This document shows, in pieces, positions 54,421 through 63,095 of a stretch of 64,000 nt of DNA. Where the stretch lies: the NCBI GenBank assembly GCA_934129745.1, contig CAKOWZ010000010.1:1-64000 (forward strand), written 5' to 3'. Every line of letters starts with the position of its first letter. Positions within the stretch are counted from its first letter, which is position 1. The translations under genes and the position numbers were made by a program. This DNA is from an uncultured Clostridia bacterium. GTDB lineage: Bacteria; Bacillota; Clostridia; TANB77; CAG-508. Under the pieces are notes generated by a model that worked only from the letters and a program-made list of their open reading frames with translations, made no database searches and was not told the DNA's origin.

Positions 54421-55779
54421 TTACTTATAATAAATTATTAATTCTTGTTTAAAGAAATCATCATTTTTGCTTGTATCTAATATAATATTATTATGTCTTT
54501 TTATAATTTTAGATACTTGCCATAATCCAATACCATGAGATTCTTTATTTTGTGTTTTGGAAGTATATCCTTTTTCAAATAATTTATTTATATTTATGTC
54601 CTTGTCCTCATATGTGTTTTCAATTGAAAGTAATTGATATTTTTTAGGTTTGACATCTGTAATTTCTATATTAATTATTTTTTTATCACACTTTGAAGAG
54701 GCTTCAATAGCATTATCCAATAAAATACCAAGGATTCTGCAAAATTCATAAACATCTAATTTTAAATTATTAAGATTTATGAAAACTTGAAGATTTATAG
54801 TAATGCCTAATTCATCTGCTTTGTAATATTTTGTGGCTAATATATTGTAAATGGCAGGATTGTTTATAATTTTAGGGTTAAGTGTAGAGAGATTGTTATT
54901 TATATGACACTCAGCAATTATTTTGTTGTAATAATCCTCTAAACCTTTCATATTTTTTGAATAAATATATCCACCTAAAGCAGTAATAATATTAGAAAAA
55001 TCATGCTTAAAAGCTCTAACATTATTATACAGCAATTCCAAACTTTTATTATGCAATTCAGATTGTTTTAAATTATTTTGTGTAATATCTAAGTTAATAG
55101 TTTTTATAATACTAAAAATACTTACAATAGAATATGTTATTAATGTAATTAAACTAATTAATGTTATATAAGGTGGTAATTCTTTATAATAAAAAGCAAA
55201 TAAATAAAATTGTATAGCTATCAAGAAAATTACAAAAACTAAATTTATAGTTAATAATTTAATCTTAGAAGAACTAAATTGATGAATTACCGGAATTTTG
55301 TTTTTAACTTTTTTAACCAATAAGGAAAGCAAAAATATTGTTGTATAAATTAAAAGCATAGCAGGAATTCTATATATAATTATATACTGAAAATCTAAAA
55401 ATGCTTTCTTAAATAAAATAAAACAGATTTGTGAATAGATACTTTCAATAACAACTATAATAAGCATTGAAATGATTTCAGCTATTATAGATTTTAAATA
55501 TGATGTTTTAAAAATTAATTTAATAACCACAAATGTTAAAATTAATGATATGTATATTGAAAATTCATTCGGAATAAAAAATGTTAGTAAAATTGAAAGA
55601 ATTTCCATAACAAATATATAAGTAATTTTCTGTTTTTTAGTAGCACTAATATCTAAAATAGTTGTAAAAAAATTCATAACAACATAATTTTCAATAAAAG
55701 CTAAAAATATAGAGATATAACGCATTAAATATTCATCTTCAGTATTAACAATGTTCCACAAATGATGCAAAAAATCCAT
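54421..55779 (-). CDS. agrC: AgrC-type sensor kinase
   Basis: The 452-aa HPK10-type kinase senses the cyclic peptide. The N-terminal half has six or seven membrane helices (about 10-235), followed by a coiled coil, the phospho-acceptor motif FKHDFSNIITALGGY (His in HDFSN), and a HATPase with GILLDNAIEASSKC and GIGLWQVSKIIKRHNN. The likely start is ATG at 55779, just after the agrA stop (8-base gap), with AGGAGG 12 bases upstream. Its location beside agrBD gives confidence in the role. Confidence 0.88.
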   Translation of the reverse strand: MDFLHHLWNIVNTEDEYLMRYISIFLAFIENYVVMNFFTTILDISATKKQKITYIFVMEILSILLTFFIPNEFSIYISLILTFVVIKLIFKTSYLKSIIAEIISMLIIVVIESIYSQICFILFKKAFLDFQYIIIYRIPAMLLIYTTIFLLSLLVKKVKNKIPVIHQFSSSKIKLLTINLVFVIFLIAIQFYLFAFYYKELPPYITLISLITLITYSIVSIFSIIKTINLDITQNNLKQSELHNKSLELLYNNVRAFKHDFSNIITALGGYIYSKNMKGLEDYYNKIIAECHINNNLSTLNPKIINNPAIYNILATKYYKADELGITINLQVFINLNNLKLDVYEFCRILGILLDNAIEASSKCDKKIINIEITDVKPKKYQLLSIENTYEDKDININKLFEKGYTSKTQNKESHGIGLWQVSKIIKRHNNIILDTSKNDDFFKQELIIYYK

Positions 55780-55787
55780 AAAAAATT

Positions 55788-56480
55788 CTAACCTCCTGTA
55801 AATAAATTTTCGAAATTTGGACCAATAGGACAATTCATATTTTCATTTTCATTAAAGAAAATGGTATTATTGGACTTAATATGAGAGATTTGGTTAAGAT
55901 TTACAACATATGATTTATGACATCTAACAAAATTTTTGGGTAAATGTTCTAAAATATCAGAAAAAGAAGAATTAATTGAAAAATCATTTCCTTTAGTTTT
56001 AAAGATAGCTTTTTTTCCTTGTTTTTGAATAAAATATATATTATTAGAATTAATATATCCTGAATTTTTATTGAATCTTAAAAAATTATTATCACTACAA
56101 GAAATATCATCAAATAAACGAATAACAGTTTCTTCTAGTCTTTCTAAAGTGACAGGCTTGGCTAAAAAGTCAAAAGTTCTATATTTGTATGCAACCATTG
56201 AGTACTCTAAATGAGCAGTTGTAAACATAATATAAACTTTTCTGTTCCTTTTTCTTATTATATTGGCTAAGTCCATCCCAGATACAGCTGATTTTAAATC
56301 AATATCAAGGATAACAACATCAAATAAATTAGTTTCAGTGTATGTAAGTAGTTCATTTGGTTTTGAAGTTGTAAATACAATTTGACCAGATAAATTATCG
56401 TTTATAAAAATTGACTCTAGCATTCTTTCCATTCTTTTTAAAGTACTTTGATTATCATCACACATTATAAAATTTAACAC
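55788..56480 (-). CDS. agrA: AgrA-type LytTR response regulator
   Basis: The 230-aa regulator has a receiver domain with Asp8-Asp9 (MCDDNQ), phospho-acceptor Asp59 (VVILDIDL) and FDFLAKPVT, then a LytTR DNA-binding domain (about 130-230) with IYFIQKQGKKAIFKT and FVRCHKSYVVNLNQISHI. The start is GTG at 56480 after AGGAGC; an extension further upstream is hydrophobic junk. It is transcribed ahead of agrC. Targets would be LytTR direct repeats, not located here. Confidence 0.92.
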   Translation of the reverse strand: MLNFIMCDDNQSTLKRMERMLESIFINDNLSGQIVFTTSKPNELLTYTETNLFDVVILDIDLKSAVSGMDLANIIRKRNRKVYIMFTTAHLEYSMVAYKYRTFDFLAKPVTLERLEETVIRLFDDISCSDNNFLRFNKNSGYINSNNIYFIQKQGKKAIFKTKGNDFSINSSFSDILEHLPKNFVRCHKSYVVNLNQISHIKSNNTIFFNENENMNCPIGPNFENLFTGG

Positions 56481-56843
56481 AGTATCAGCTCCTATAATTA
56501 TAAAAAATGTATAAAACATAAAAATAGTCAATGTAAAATAAAGTTTTGCTTTTGTTTCAATTGTAAAAAATATACTAAATTTTTTGTCAAAAGTCAACGA
56601 AAATTGGAAAAATTTGGAAAATAATTTTACATAATGTAAATGTTTACAGATATGTTAACATAAAACGAAACAAATATTTTCAAAATGAAAACAATAAAAC
56701 AAATTAATGTTATGAATCTTTGTTATATAGTAAAGTTACATAATTAAAACTAAAAAATATTTGACAAGATTACAGAATAAAGTATAAAATAAAAGAAGAA
56801 TAATTTAGTGAGAATAATAGATTTATAAAAGGAGAAAATGAAA

Positions 56844-58001
56844 ATGAATGAAGAAAATATTGTTATGCCAAATTATGAACATTGTATTTTAGGAACAATT
56901 AATTCTATTTTAAAATATTATAATGTGGATATTAAGCATAAAAGTTCAGAAAGAATTGATAAAATATTAAGTGAAAAAAAATACAAAAATGTAGTGTTAT
57001 TGATATTAGATGGAATGGGTGATATTGTATTAAAAAACATTGATGAAAATGGATATTTTAGACAAAATCAAATTGATGTTATTACAAGTGTATATCCATC
57101 AACAACAACAGCAGCACTAACAACATATTATTCAGGAAAACCACCATTTGAAACTGGATGGATTGCATGGTCTCAATATTTTAAAGAATATGGAAGAAAT
57201 ATTGATATGTTATCTCATCTACAATCATTAACAGGATTAAGTATAAAAAATGCTAGGTTAGATGTATTTAAAGATGTGGTAAATTATAAAACAATTTTCA
57301 ATCAAATTGAAGAAGCTTCAAAAACAGTAAAAGCATATGAAATAATGCCTTCATATTCTGACAGAAGAGCTAAAAGAACAATTAAAGCTGATACTGTAGA
57401 TGAAATTACTGAAAATATAAAATTGCTTTGTTCAAATGATGATAATAAATTTATAATGGCTTATTGTGATAATCCTGATGGTTTATTACATAAATATGGA
57501 ACAAAATCTGATGAAGTAAGGGAATTTATTATTGAAACTGAGAAAAAAATAAAAGAGATGTGTGATGATTTAAATGAAGATACTATTGTAATTATATCAG
57601 CTGATCATGGTCATAAGGATATTGAAAAAGCTTATTCTATATTAGATTATCCAGTATTACAAAATTGTTTATTAATTCCACCATCATTGGAATCTAGATG
57701 TGTAACTTTTTGGGTTAAAGAAAATATGAGACCAGAATTTGAAAAAGAGTTTAGAAAACAATTTAATGATGAATTTGTGTTAATGTCTAAAAAAGAATTT
57801 TTAGAAAAAAATATGCTTGGATTTGGAAACATGCATAATAAGATTGATGATTTTTTGGGTGATTATATTGCAGTATCAATTTCAGGTAGTATAATTGTAT
57901 TAGAAAATTATTTAGAAAAAGGAAAATCTATGAAAAAATCAACACATTGTGGACTTACAAAAGATGAAATGGAAGTTCCAGTTATAGTATTAAAAAAATA
58001 A
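56844..58001 (+). CDS. Alkaline phosphatase-like phosphodiesterase/nucleotide pyrophosphatase
   Basis: The 385-aa metalloenzyme is of the NPP/alkaline phosphatase superfamily. Metal and nucleophile motifs are visible: LLILDGMGD (first Asp), the nucleophile Thr in YPSTTTAALTTYYSGKPP, the DNPDGLLHKYG metal site, and ISADHGHKDI (Asp-His pair). A final His is in KSTHCGLTKDEM. There is no signal peptide, so it should act in the cytoplasm. The start at 56844 gives good AGGAG spacing; 56838 is the alternative. Its substrate is unknown. Confidence 0.85.
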   Translation: MNEENIVMPNYEHCILGTINSILKYYNVDIKHKSSERIDKILSEKKYKNVVLLILDGMGDIVLKNIDENGYFRQNQIDVITSVYPSTTTAALTTYYSGKPPFETGWIAWSQYFKEYGRNIDMLSHLQSLTGLSIKNARLDVFKDVVNYKTIFNQIEEASKTVKAYEIMPSYSDRRAKRTIKADTVDEITENIKLLCSNDDNKFIMAYCDNPDGLLHKYGTKSDEVREFIIETEKKIKEMCDDLNEDTIVIISADHGHKDIEKAYSILDYPVLQNCLLIPPSLESRCVTFWVKENMRPEFEKEFRKQFNDEFVLMSKKEFLEKNMLGFGNMHNKIDDFLGDYIAVSISGSIIVLENYLEKGKSMKKSTHCGLTKDEMEVPVIVLKK

Positions 58002-58010
58002 CAGATATGA

Positions 58011-58039
58011 AAAAACACCGAGAGTTTCTCGGTGTTTTT
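58011..58039. terminator. Terminator between the phosphodiesterase and the HIT gene
   Basis: AAACACCGAG and CTCGGTGTTT form a perfect stem with an AGTTT loop and flanking A and T runs. It is probably bidirectional. Confidence 0.95.
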
Positions 58040-58047
58040 AAGTGGGG

Positions 58048-58344
58048 TTAATCATCAAATCGTATTGACAAACGATCTAGATGACTGAACTTATCAAAGT
58101 TTTGCTTACAAAATGAACGGAATTTATGTGCAATTTCATCCATTCTGATTCTCATTGGGTAATTTCTCCAATTATAAAAGAGCTCGCTATCAAAGAAATC
58201 ATCAATTTCTTTTTGTGGCATGTCTGAAATCAAGGATTTGCAGGTTGTTAAAAGAGTGTTTCTATCATGTTTTTGCATCCAATGAGCTAATACCTGACGA
58301 GGATGTTGCCGTGGATAGTAATCTCTTTTATCACATGAGATATA
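58048..58344 (-). pseudogene. 3' part of the HIT-domain gene, beyond an in-frame TAG
   Basis: The frame of the HIT gene continues without a break past its TAG (58345-58347): YISCDKRDYYPRQHPRQVLA, then HWMQKHDRNTLLTTCKS, up to SHLDRLSIRFDD and a stop at 58048. The 22 codons before the first ATG (58276-58278) have no alternative start or RBS. So this is the original C-terminal domain of about 98 codons, cut off by one nonsense codon. Whether it is read through is unknown. Confidence 0.7.
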
Positions 58345-59157
58345 CTAGTTATCTTCTTGATCAACATACAACATATAAGGGTGTTCATTATAATCCAAAA
58401 GACTGTCTTTTGATATGAGCTGTGGGGTAAGACCACTGGATTGAACTTCTTCCAAAATTGACATATTTGTACAGGCTAGATGAAAATGAGCATGTACAAT
58501 ACTGGTTTTATGTTTTCCAGCTCCAGTTTTTCCAGAACCACATTCAAATCCAAATACCTTTTTGCCATATATGCAAGATAGAATTGAAGAGATGTTAGAA
58601 TAAATAATGAAAAACTCATCTAATTCAATCATATTAAGATTGGCAAAAGACATTACATGTCGTTTAGGAACAATCATTATATAGCCTTCATAAAATGCTC
58701 CTGTTCCTGGAACTACAAAAAAATTGTCTGTTTCATATAAAATGTGTTCAGGGTAATCAGATTGTTTATTAAGGATTTTACAGATTAAACATTCTGATTT
58801 TGGCTGAATATAGCCTGAATCTGTAGAAACACTGACATGGTCTCCTGTGTCAATTCCATGAATAGCTAGCAATTTTGGAAAATCTTCTAAAATGCTTTGA
58901 CATGATAACATCATTTTTTCTGTGGATGTTGTGAATGATGATAATTGAAGCACTATAGGAGAAAATTTGCTTAAATTGAGTTCTGTTTTTGTTGAAAAAT
59001 ATACAGCATTTTTGTTAAAATGATATACATTTTTCAATGTAGAGTGAGTTACATTCCGGATTATTGTAACAGCCTTAAATCCTTTGATGATTTCTTGAGC
59101 TTTTACAATGTTCATAGTATCTCCTATTATTACAATTAACCGCTGAGTTTTTAGCAT
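58345..59157 (-). CDS. Foreign-type HIT-domain protein (truncated by TAG)
   Basis: The 270-aa protein has an N-terminal domain of unknown type (MLKTQRLIVIIGDTMNIVKA...) and a HIT domain from about 120: ECLICKILNKQSDYPEHILY, GYIMIVPKRHVMS, and the histidine triad IVHAHFHLAC near 235. HIT enzymes hydrolyse or transfer nucleotides from dinucleoside polyphosphates or nucleotide-AMP. CAG and CGG codons (TQR) mark it as foreign-type. RBS GGGGAG lies 9 bases before the ATG; an internal ATG at 59115 after AGGAG is the alternative. A TAG ends it 99 codons early. Confidence 0.75.
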   Translation of the reverse strand: MLKTQRLIVIIGDTMNIVKAQEIIKGFKAVTIIRNVTHSTLKNVYHFNKNAVYFSTKTELNLSKFSPIVLQLSSFTTSTEKMMLSCQSILEDFPKLLAIHGIDTGDHVSVSTDSGYIQPKSECLICKILNKQSDYPEHILYETDNFFVVPGTGAFYEGYIMIVPKRHVMSFANLNMIELDEFFIIYSNISSILSCIYGKKVFGFECGSGKTGAGKHKTSIVHAHFHLACTNMSILEEVQSSGLTPQLISKDSLLDYNEHPYMLYVDQEDN

Positions 59158-59333
59158 AAGTATGCTCCCCTTTCAAAAAATAGAATAATATTATTATATC
59201 ATTTTTTGGGGGAAAAGTAAATAGATTAAGCGAAAATGGTGCATTTTGGACGGTTCTAAAAAATATCTTCAAATTTAACATATAATTTATACACAAATAA
59301 TATAAATAGAAATAAAAGTAGGAGATATTTGAT

Positions 59334-59525
59334 ATGAATTTTAACAAAAAAAGTCTTTTACATATATTTACATTGTTTTTTGTTTTTATATTTATTTTTT
59401 CAATTGTTATAAATAATGATTTAAAAAATGAAATATTATTAACAAATAAAAAAATGATTGATGATGGTCATATTGTTGGAAATTATACACCTAAATTCTT
59501 AATGTTTGGAATTAAAAATGTATAA
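59334..59525 (+). pseudogene. PdaA-like deacetylase remnant, copy A
   Basis: The 63-codon frame has the same signal-anchor as copy B (MNFNKKSLLHIFTLFFVFIF) and joins directly to KKMIDDGHIVGNYTP and a divergent end LMFGIKNV. Relative to copy B an internal in-frame deletion of about 92 codons removed the deacetylase core, and the metal-ligand His is replaced by Tyr (GNYT). It cannot be active as an enzyme. Confidence 0.8.
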
Positions 59526-59709
59526 AAGAATGGGGTAAATAGCCTATTATAGCAATTCGAATTTACTTTAAGAACATAATTACAAGTAAAGGTTATTAAT
59601 TATTTGCAAAAACAGATTGGTTAAAATTTGCAATAAACATAGAAAGACTAAGAAAAAGAGGTCTGATATTTCTATCAGACCAATATCAAAAAGTTCATAT
59701 TTCATCATT

Positions 59710-59952
59710 TCATTTAAAGAGAATAATTTCTGCTTTATCCCCCCAGTCAGCATCAATTGATGAAGTATTATAGTGCAATTTGGAAGTATACTGTAACAAT
59801 TTTATTAAGTCACTTCCTGTAAAGTTTTTAAGCATGTACGTGTAATTAACATACATATTATTTTCAATAATCTTTATTGAAAATGCCCGTCCAAGTTCTG
59901 CACCATTATTGTGGATAGCAGAAATCATCTCATGAATGGATTTATATTCCAT
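59710..59952 (-). CDS. Foreign-type small protein inside copy A
   Basis: The 80-aa protein MEYKSIHEMISAIHNNGAEL... ends KAEIILFK and has no recognisable domain. An AGGAGG box precedes the ATG by 7 bases. Composition differs from the flanking AT-rich duplicate. There is no equivalent in copy B, so it was gained after duplication or lost from B. It is a member of the dispersed foreign-type set. Confidence 0.55.
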   Translation of the reverse strand: MEYKSIHEMISAIHNNGAELGRAFSIKIIENNMYVNYTYMLKNFTGSDLIKLLQYTSKLHYNTSSIDADWGDKAEIILFK

Positions 59953-60284
59953 ACAATACCTCCTAATATAGTCGATAAGTAGTTGTTTATGTGCTTTTGA
60001 TATTGTTAGTGTCTGACCACAAAATTATTTGATTAATTTCACACTAACTTATATGATAAAACCAGTTTATCAACTTGGATTATTTGTTATATTATCACAT
60101 TTATATATAATTGTAAATTACTTATAGAAAATTTATTGAAAAAGGTTATATTTATATGCATTATAAACATTAAAATACATTGATAATTTGTGCTTTTATA
60201 TAAATTTGAAAATTGGGTAGCTAAAAAGAGTAAAATACGTTATACTATTTATGATAAGTTTAATAAATAAGGAGAATTAAGATT
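59953..60284. other. Non-coding stretch within copy A
   Basis: It holds the leader of the small minus-strand gene and, from about 60208, the ATTGGGTAGCTAAAAA segment with GTTATACTATTTATGA, which is shared with copy B and looks like the promoter of the 91-aa gene. Nothing else was recognised. Confidence 0.5.
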
Positions 60285-60559
60285 ATGGTTTATGAATTTG
60301 CAAAATATCCTGATGAAACATTAGTTGTTTTTCAGATATAAGAAAAAAAGAAAATGGAGAAGAATATATTCATGTAACTTTTGAAAGACCAATGGATTAT
60401 GGATTTGATACTGTTGTTTTTGAGCTTCCAAGTTATGAAATAGTAGAAAAAGATGGCCATTTTTCTGATGAAGAAATAAAAGAATTTAGAGAAACAGTAG
60501 AAAAAGGAGCACATTTATTTTTTAAATATGCAAGACAAGGAGGTCTTAAATTTGCCTAA
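60285..60559 (+). pseudogene. 91-aa protein gene, copy A, frameshifted
   Basis: The start MVYEFAKYPDETLVVF and the rest (EENGEEYIHVTFERPMDYGF through to YARQGGLKFA) match the intact copy at 63343, but one T is missing from the run at about 60330. The first frame therefore ends at TAA at codon 19. The length is 275 bases against 276 in copy B. The RBS of the downstream DUF4160 gene is still intact. Confidence 0.8.
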
Positions 60560-60828
60560 TATTTTAGAAATAATGAGGATATAAAATATATTTTTGGTCA
60601 AATGAAATTAATGAACCAATACATGTTCATATTTCAAAAGGTAAACCAACACCACATTCAACAAAAGTTTGGCTTACAAAAGCTGGTGGATGCATTTTAT
60701 CTAATAATAGTCGTATTCCTCAAAGGGAGTTAAATAGTTTACTTGAAATTGTAGCATTATATTATTTAAAAATAGTCTCAAAATGGAAAGAAAAATATGG
60801 AGAGGATGCAGTGAAATTTTATTGTTAG
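60552..60828 (+). CDS. DUF4160 protein, copy A, requiring a +1 frameshift
   Basis: It starts at TTG (MPNILEIM), with AGGAGG 8 bases upstream inside the previous gene; the stop of that gene overlaps. The zero frame stops at AGG ATA TAA. Reading in +1 from GGA at 60577 gives an open 83-codon frame GYKIYFWSNEINEPIHVHIS, then KVWLTKAGGCILSNNSRIPQ, ending VKFYC, a full DUF4160 protein. DUF4160 proteins are small and often encoded in pairs with DUF2442. The shift is at the same codon as in copy B. Confidence 0.75.
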
Positions 60829-61143
60829 TAAAAAATGGTTAATAATTCAAGACGGTCTGTAATGTATTTCTTCTGAACTTTTTTGCTAAAAGCAGAGAAC
60901 TAGAAAACTTGTCTTTTTAAGTGCTTAAGTGAGACACTTTATAGCACTTTCCTGCTATTAGAAATGTTTGTTTTAATAACGAATGTGTTAAATTTTATAT
61001 TGAATAGGATTATATAAAAGTTATTAAACAAAATAGTAATTTGCAAAAATTAACATAAAGTGGTATAATTAAAGTGTATTCGGAAGGATGCACTTTATTC
61101 GTTCGGCAAAAAATTAAATTTGATTTTTTAGGAGGAAACAATT
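60829..61143. other. Non-coding stretch with the end of copy A and a promoter
   Basis: CTAAAAGCAGAGAA at about 60887 is also found at the end of copy B (63980s), so the duplicated unit extends to there. The promoter for the gene at 61144 is at 61041-61069, with a leader hairpin AAAGTG/CACTTT between 61072 and 61095. Confidence 0.55.
61041..61069 (+). promoter_or_regulatory. Promoter of the foreign-type gene at 61144
   Basis: TTGCAA and TATAAT are separated by 17 bases. The spacer contains ATTAACATAAA, as in the promoter at 8463-8491, 52 kb away. Confidence 0.8.
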
Positions 61144-62070
61144 ATGAACAAAGCAACGGCTAAGAACGAAATTCAGGTGGTACTTCAGGAGTACCTGGGA
61201 AACAGAAAGGCAGCGAAGGTAGCTGAAACAGTGTACGCGGTAAAAGAAACACAGCACACACACAACGGAAAGAAGTTCTTTATCAATGAAGATTCTAATG
61301 GAGCACTTGTGCTTACAATGGAGTCTATGGTAAAGGAACAGATGGAAAAAATCTTGACTCAGTATCTTGAAAAAGATGAGGTTCAGGAGTGTCTTCAGCA
61401 ACTGATGGTAGGAGGCATTTCAACTGAAACAGCGTCGACTGTGGGGTTTGAAACCATTACGGTTGAAGGCTCTGATAGTCAGATTTACTTTGACATGTTG
61501 AAATATACTCCGGCTAGTAAAACTGAAAAGAAATTCTTGGAGTTCCTTAAGGAAGCAGTTGATGCTGGAGTAAAAACCTTTAAGGTTCCAGTGTGCGATC
61601 CGTCGATTGATGAAAATGGTTCTCTTCATTTTGTTGCAGGTTGTAAGCCTGCAGAAGGTTATTCCTATAATGAGCTGAAAGAACTTGCAATCAACAATGG
61701 CGTACAGCTGGGGTCTAAAAATCAGTATATACTCTTCTTGGCAACAATTATTCATCGTTTGGTTAAAGAAGGTTGGTCTAAGGCAGACGCTTTTTATGCA
61801 GTATGCACAAATTCAACCAAATTAGGACATTACTGGAATTCTGAAAAAGCCAGACACAATCTTGAGGTAACTGGTTCAAGAAAGATTGCAGGTAAATGTG
61901 ATTTGATTAATACCTACAAGATTTTGAGAAACGACGAAAAAGCTGGTGGTTTCTGGGTTGCTGGTGGTGACTACCGTTTCAATGGTGTCGACTGTCCGCT
62001 CGCCGACCTTTGCCTTAACAACAACTATGTTGGTCATTGCAACAATAGTGTTGGTTGGTTTGTGCTTTAA
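61144..62070 (+). CDS. Foreign-type 308-aa protein, unknown
   Basis: This soluble protein begins MNKATAKNEIQVVLQEYLGN and ends LADLCLNNNYVGHCNNSVGW. Nearly all Gln codons are CAG, and CTG, CGT and GTC are frequent, unlike any native gene here. An AGGAGG box precedes the ATG, and a hairpin terminator follows. A Cys/Asn-rich C-terminus (DCPLADLCLNNNYVGHCNNS) may be a metal- or lectin-like fold. I recognise no family. It separates the two copies of the duplicated module. Confidence 0.65.
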   Translation: MNKATAKNEIQVVLQEYLGNRKAAKVAETVYAVKETQHTHNGKKFFINEDSNGALVLTMESMVKEQMEKILTQYLEKDEVQECLQQLMVGGISTETASTVGFETITVEGSDSQIYFDMLKYTPASKTEKKFLEFLKEAVDAGVKTFKVPVCDPSIDENGSLHFVAGCKPAEGYSYNELKELAINNGVQLGSKNQYILFLATIIHRLVKEGWSKADAFYAVCTNSTKLGHYWNSEKARHNLEVTGSRKIAGKCDLINTYKILRNDEKAGGFWVAGGDYRFNGVDCPLADLCLNNNYVGHCNNSVGWFVL

Positions 62071-62103
62071 GTAGCACTGTCCACTGATACTACACCTGAA
62101 CCG

Positions 62104-62133
62104 ATAGAGCTCTCTAATTTAGGGGGCTCTATT
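62104..62133 (+). terminator. Terminator of the 61144 gene
   Basis: ATAGAGCTC pairs with GGGCTCTAT around a loop of about 10 bases, followed by a short T run. Confidence 0.75.
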
Positions 62134-62180
62134 TCGCTATATAGAGTAAAAAATCAAAAAGCATATTATTATTTATAAAC

Positions 62181-62324
62181 ATGTTAACAATATTAATAAA
62201 ATTGCCGAGAACTGAAAAATTTAGCATTGGAACAGAAATAAAAACAAGCATGTATGAAATGTTAAAATATATTATTTTATCAAGTAAAGTTGAAAAAGGA
62301 AAATTAAAGATAGGAAATTATTAA
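62181..62324 (+). pseudogene. Four-helix-bundle (Avd-like) protein fragment
   Basis: A 47-codon frame reads MLTILIKLPRTEKFSIGTEI, then KTSMYEMLKYIILSSKVEKG. This resembles the N-terminal motif of four-helix bundle proteins related to Avd of diversity-generating retroelements (LP-x-x-E-K-F-x-x-G-x-x-I). The usual length is about 115-130 aa, so it is truncated at the point where copy B of the duplication begins (62323). No RBS is evident. The assignment is from memory of the motif. Confidence 0.45.
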
Positions 62325-62395
62325 ATATCTTCAAATTTAACATATAATTTATACATAAATAATATAAATAGAAATAAAAGTAGGAGGTATTTGAT

Positions 62396-62863
62396 ATGAA
62401 TTTTAACAAAAAAAGTCTTTTACATATATTTACACTGGTTTTTGTTTTCATATTTATTTTTTCAATTGTTATAAATAATGATTTAAAAAATGAAATATTA
62501 TTAACAAATGGTAAACAACAGTTAAGTAATAAAAAAATATGTTGGGGGATAAAAAGGTCTGATAATCATGAACAACCAGATGTTGGTTCTGCAAATAAAA
62601 AAATATTAGATGATTATAATGGGATATGTCTTGGAAATAATCAATCCAAAAAAATTTATTTGACTTTTGATGCAGGATATGAGGCTGGATATATGGAAAA
62701 AATTCTTGAGGTGTTAAAACAAAATAATGTTAAAGCATGTTTTTTTATTACTGCACATTATTTAAATACACAACCTGAATTGGTTAAAGAAATGATTGAT
62801 GATGGTCATATTGTTGGAAACCATGCACCTAACTACTTAATGTCCGGAGTTTATGAAATATAA
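62396..62863 (+). pseudogene. PdaA-like polysaccharide deacetylase, truncated, copy B
   Basis: The 155-aa product has an N-terminal membrane anchor (HIFTLVFVFIFIFSIVI) and the start of a PdaA-type N-deacetylase domain: ICWGIKRSDNHEQPDVGSAN, IYLTFDAGYEAGYMEKIL with the first Asp, and DDGHIVGNH with the metal His. It stops at NHAPNYLMSGVYEI, so the C-terminal half with the second His motif and catalytic residues is missing (PdaA is about 260 aa). The truncation point is shared with copy A and so predates the duplication. Confidence 0.8.
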
Positions 62864-62986
62864 AAAATTGAGGTAAATAGTCTATGATAGTGATTAAAAT
62901 TTACTTTCAGACCAGCAAACTATAAAATGTGGGTATGAAAGTAAATTTTTTATTATATATAGTAATAAATATGATTTGATATAAAA

Positions 62987-63070
62987 GTGCAGGATAAAGT
63001 GCAGAATAAAATATAGAATAAAATATAGAATAAAATATAGAATAAAGTATAGAATAAAGTATAGAATAAA
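62987..63070. repeat. Seven tandem 12-bp repeats
   Basis: The consensus unit is RTATAGAATAAA. The first two units read GTGCAGGATAAA and GTGCAGAATAAA. The array lies between the deacetylase remnant and the terminator, outside any gene. It is absent from copy A. Confidence 0.9.
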
Positions 63071-63095
63071 ATAATATTATTTTTTTGAGATAAAC

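Larger units (their letters stand above)
59261..60828 (+). repeat. Duplicated module, copy A (diverged)
   Basis: This copy holds a truncated deacetylase gene (59334), a frameshifted 91-aa gene (60285) and a DUF4160 gene (60552). The same three, with upstream leaders (AAATATCTTCAAATTTAACA and the ATTGGGTAGCTAAAAA segment), recur at 62323-63887. A foreign-type gene on the minus strand has been inserted within copy A. Confidence 0.8.

Noticed and set aside
56481..56597. Hydrophobic N-terminal extension of AgrA
   Set aside because: It would put a membrane-like stretch before a receiver domain; GTG at 56480 has AGGAGC and fits homologues.
58048..59157. TAG recoded as an amino acid in this organism
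   Set aside because: TAG is used as a normal stop elsewhere (for example the 63343-63618 gene and the DUF4160 copy A), so recoding in the host is unlikely; kept only as a property of a possible donor.
59075..59347. Hydrophobic frame on the minus strand upstream of the HIT gene
   Set aside because: Low-complexity AT-rich shadow that overlaps the HIT gene start in another frame and the leader of copy A.
62987..63070. CRISPR array
   Set aside because: The repeat units are 12 bases and directly adjacent, with no spacers and no cas genes.
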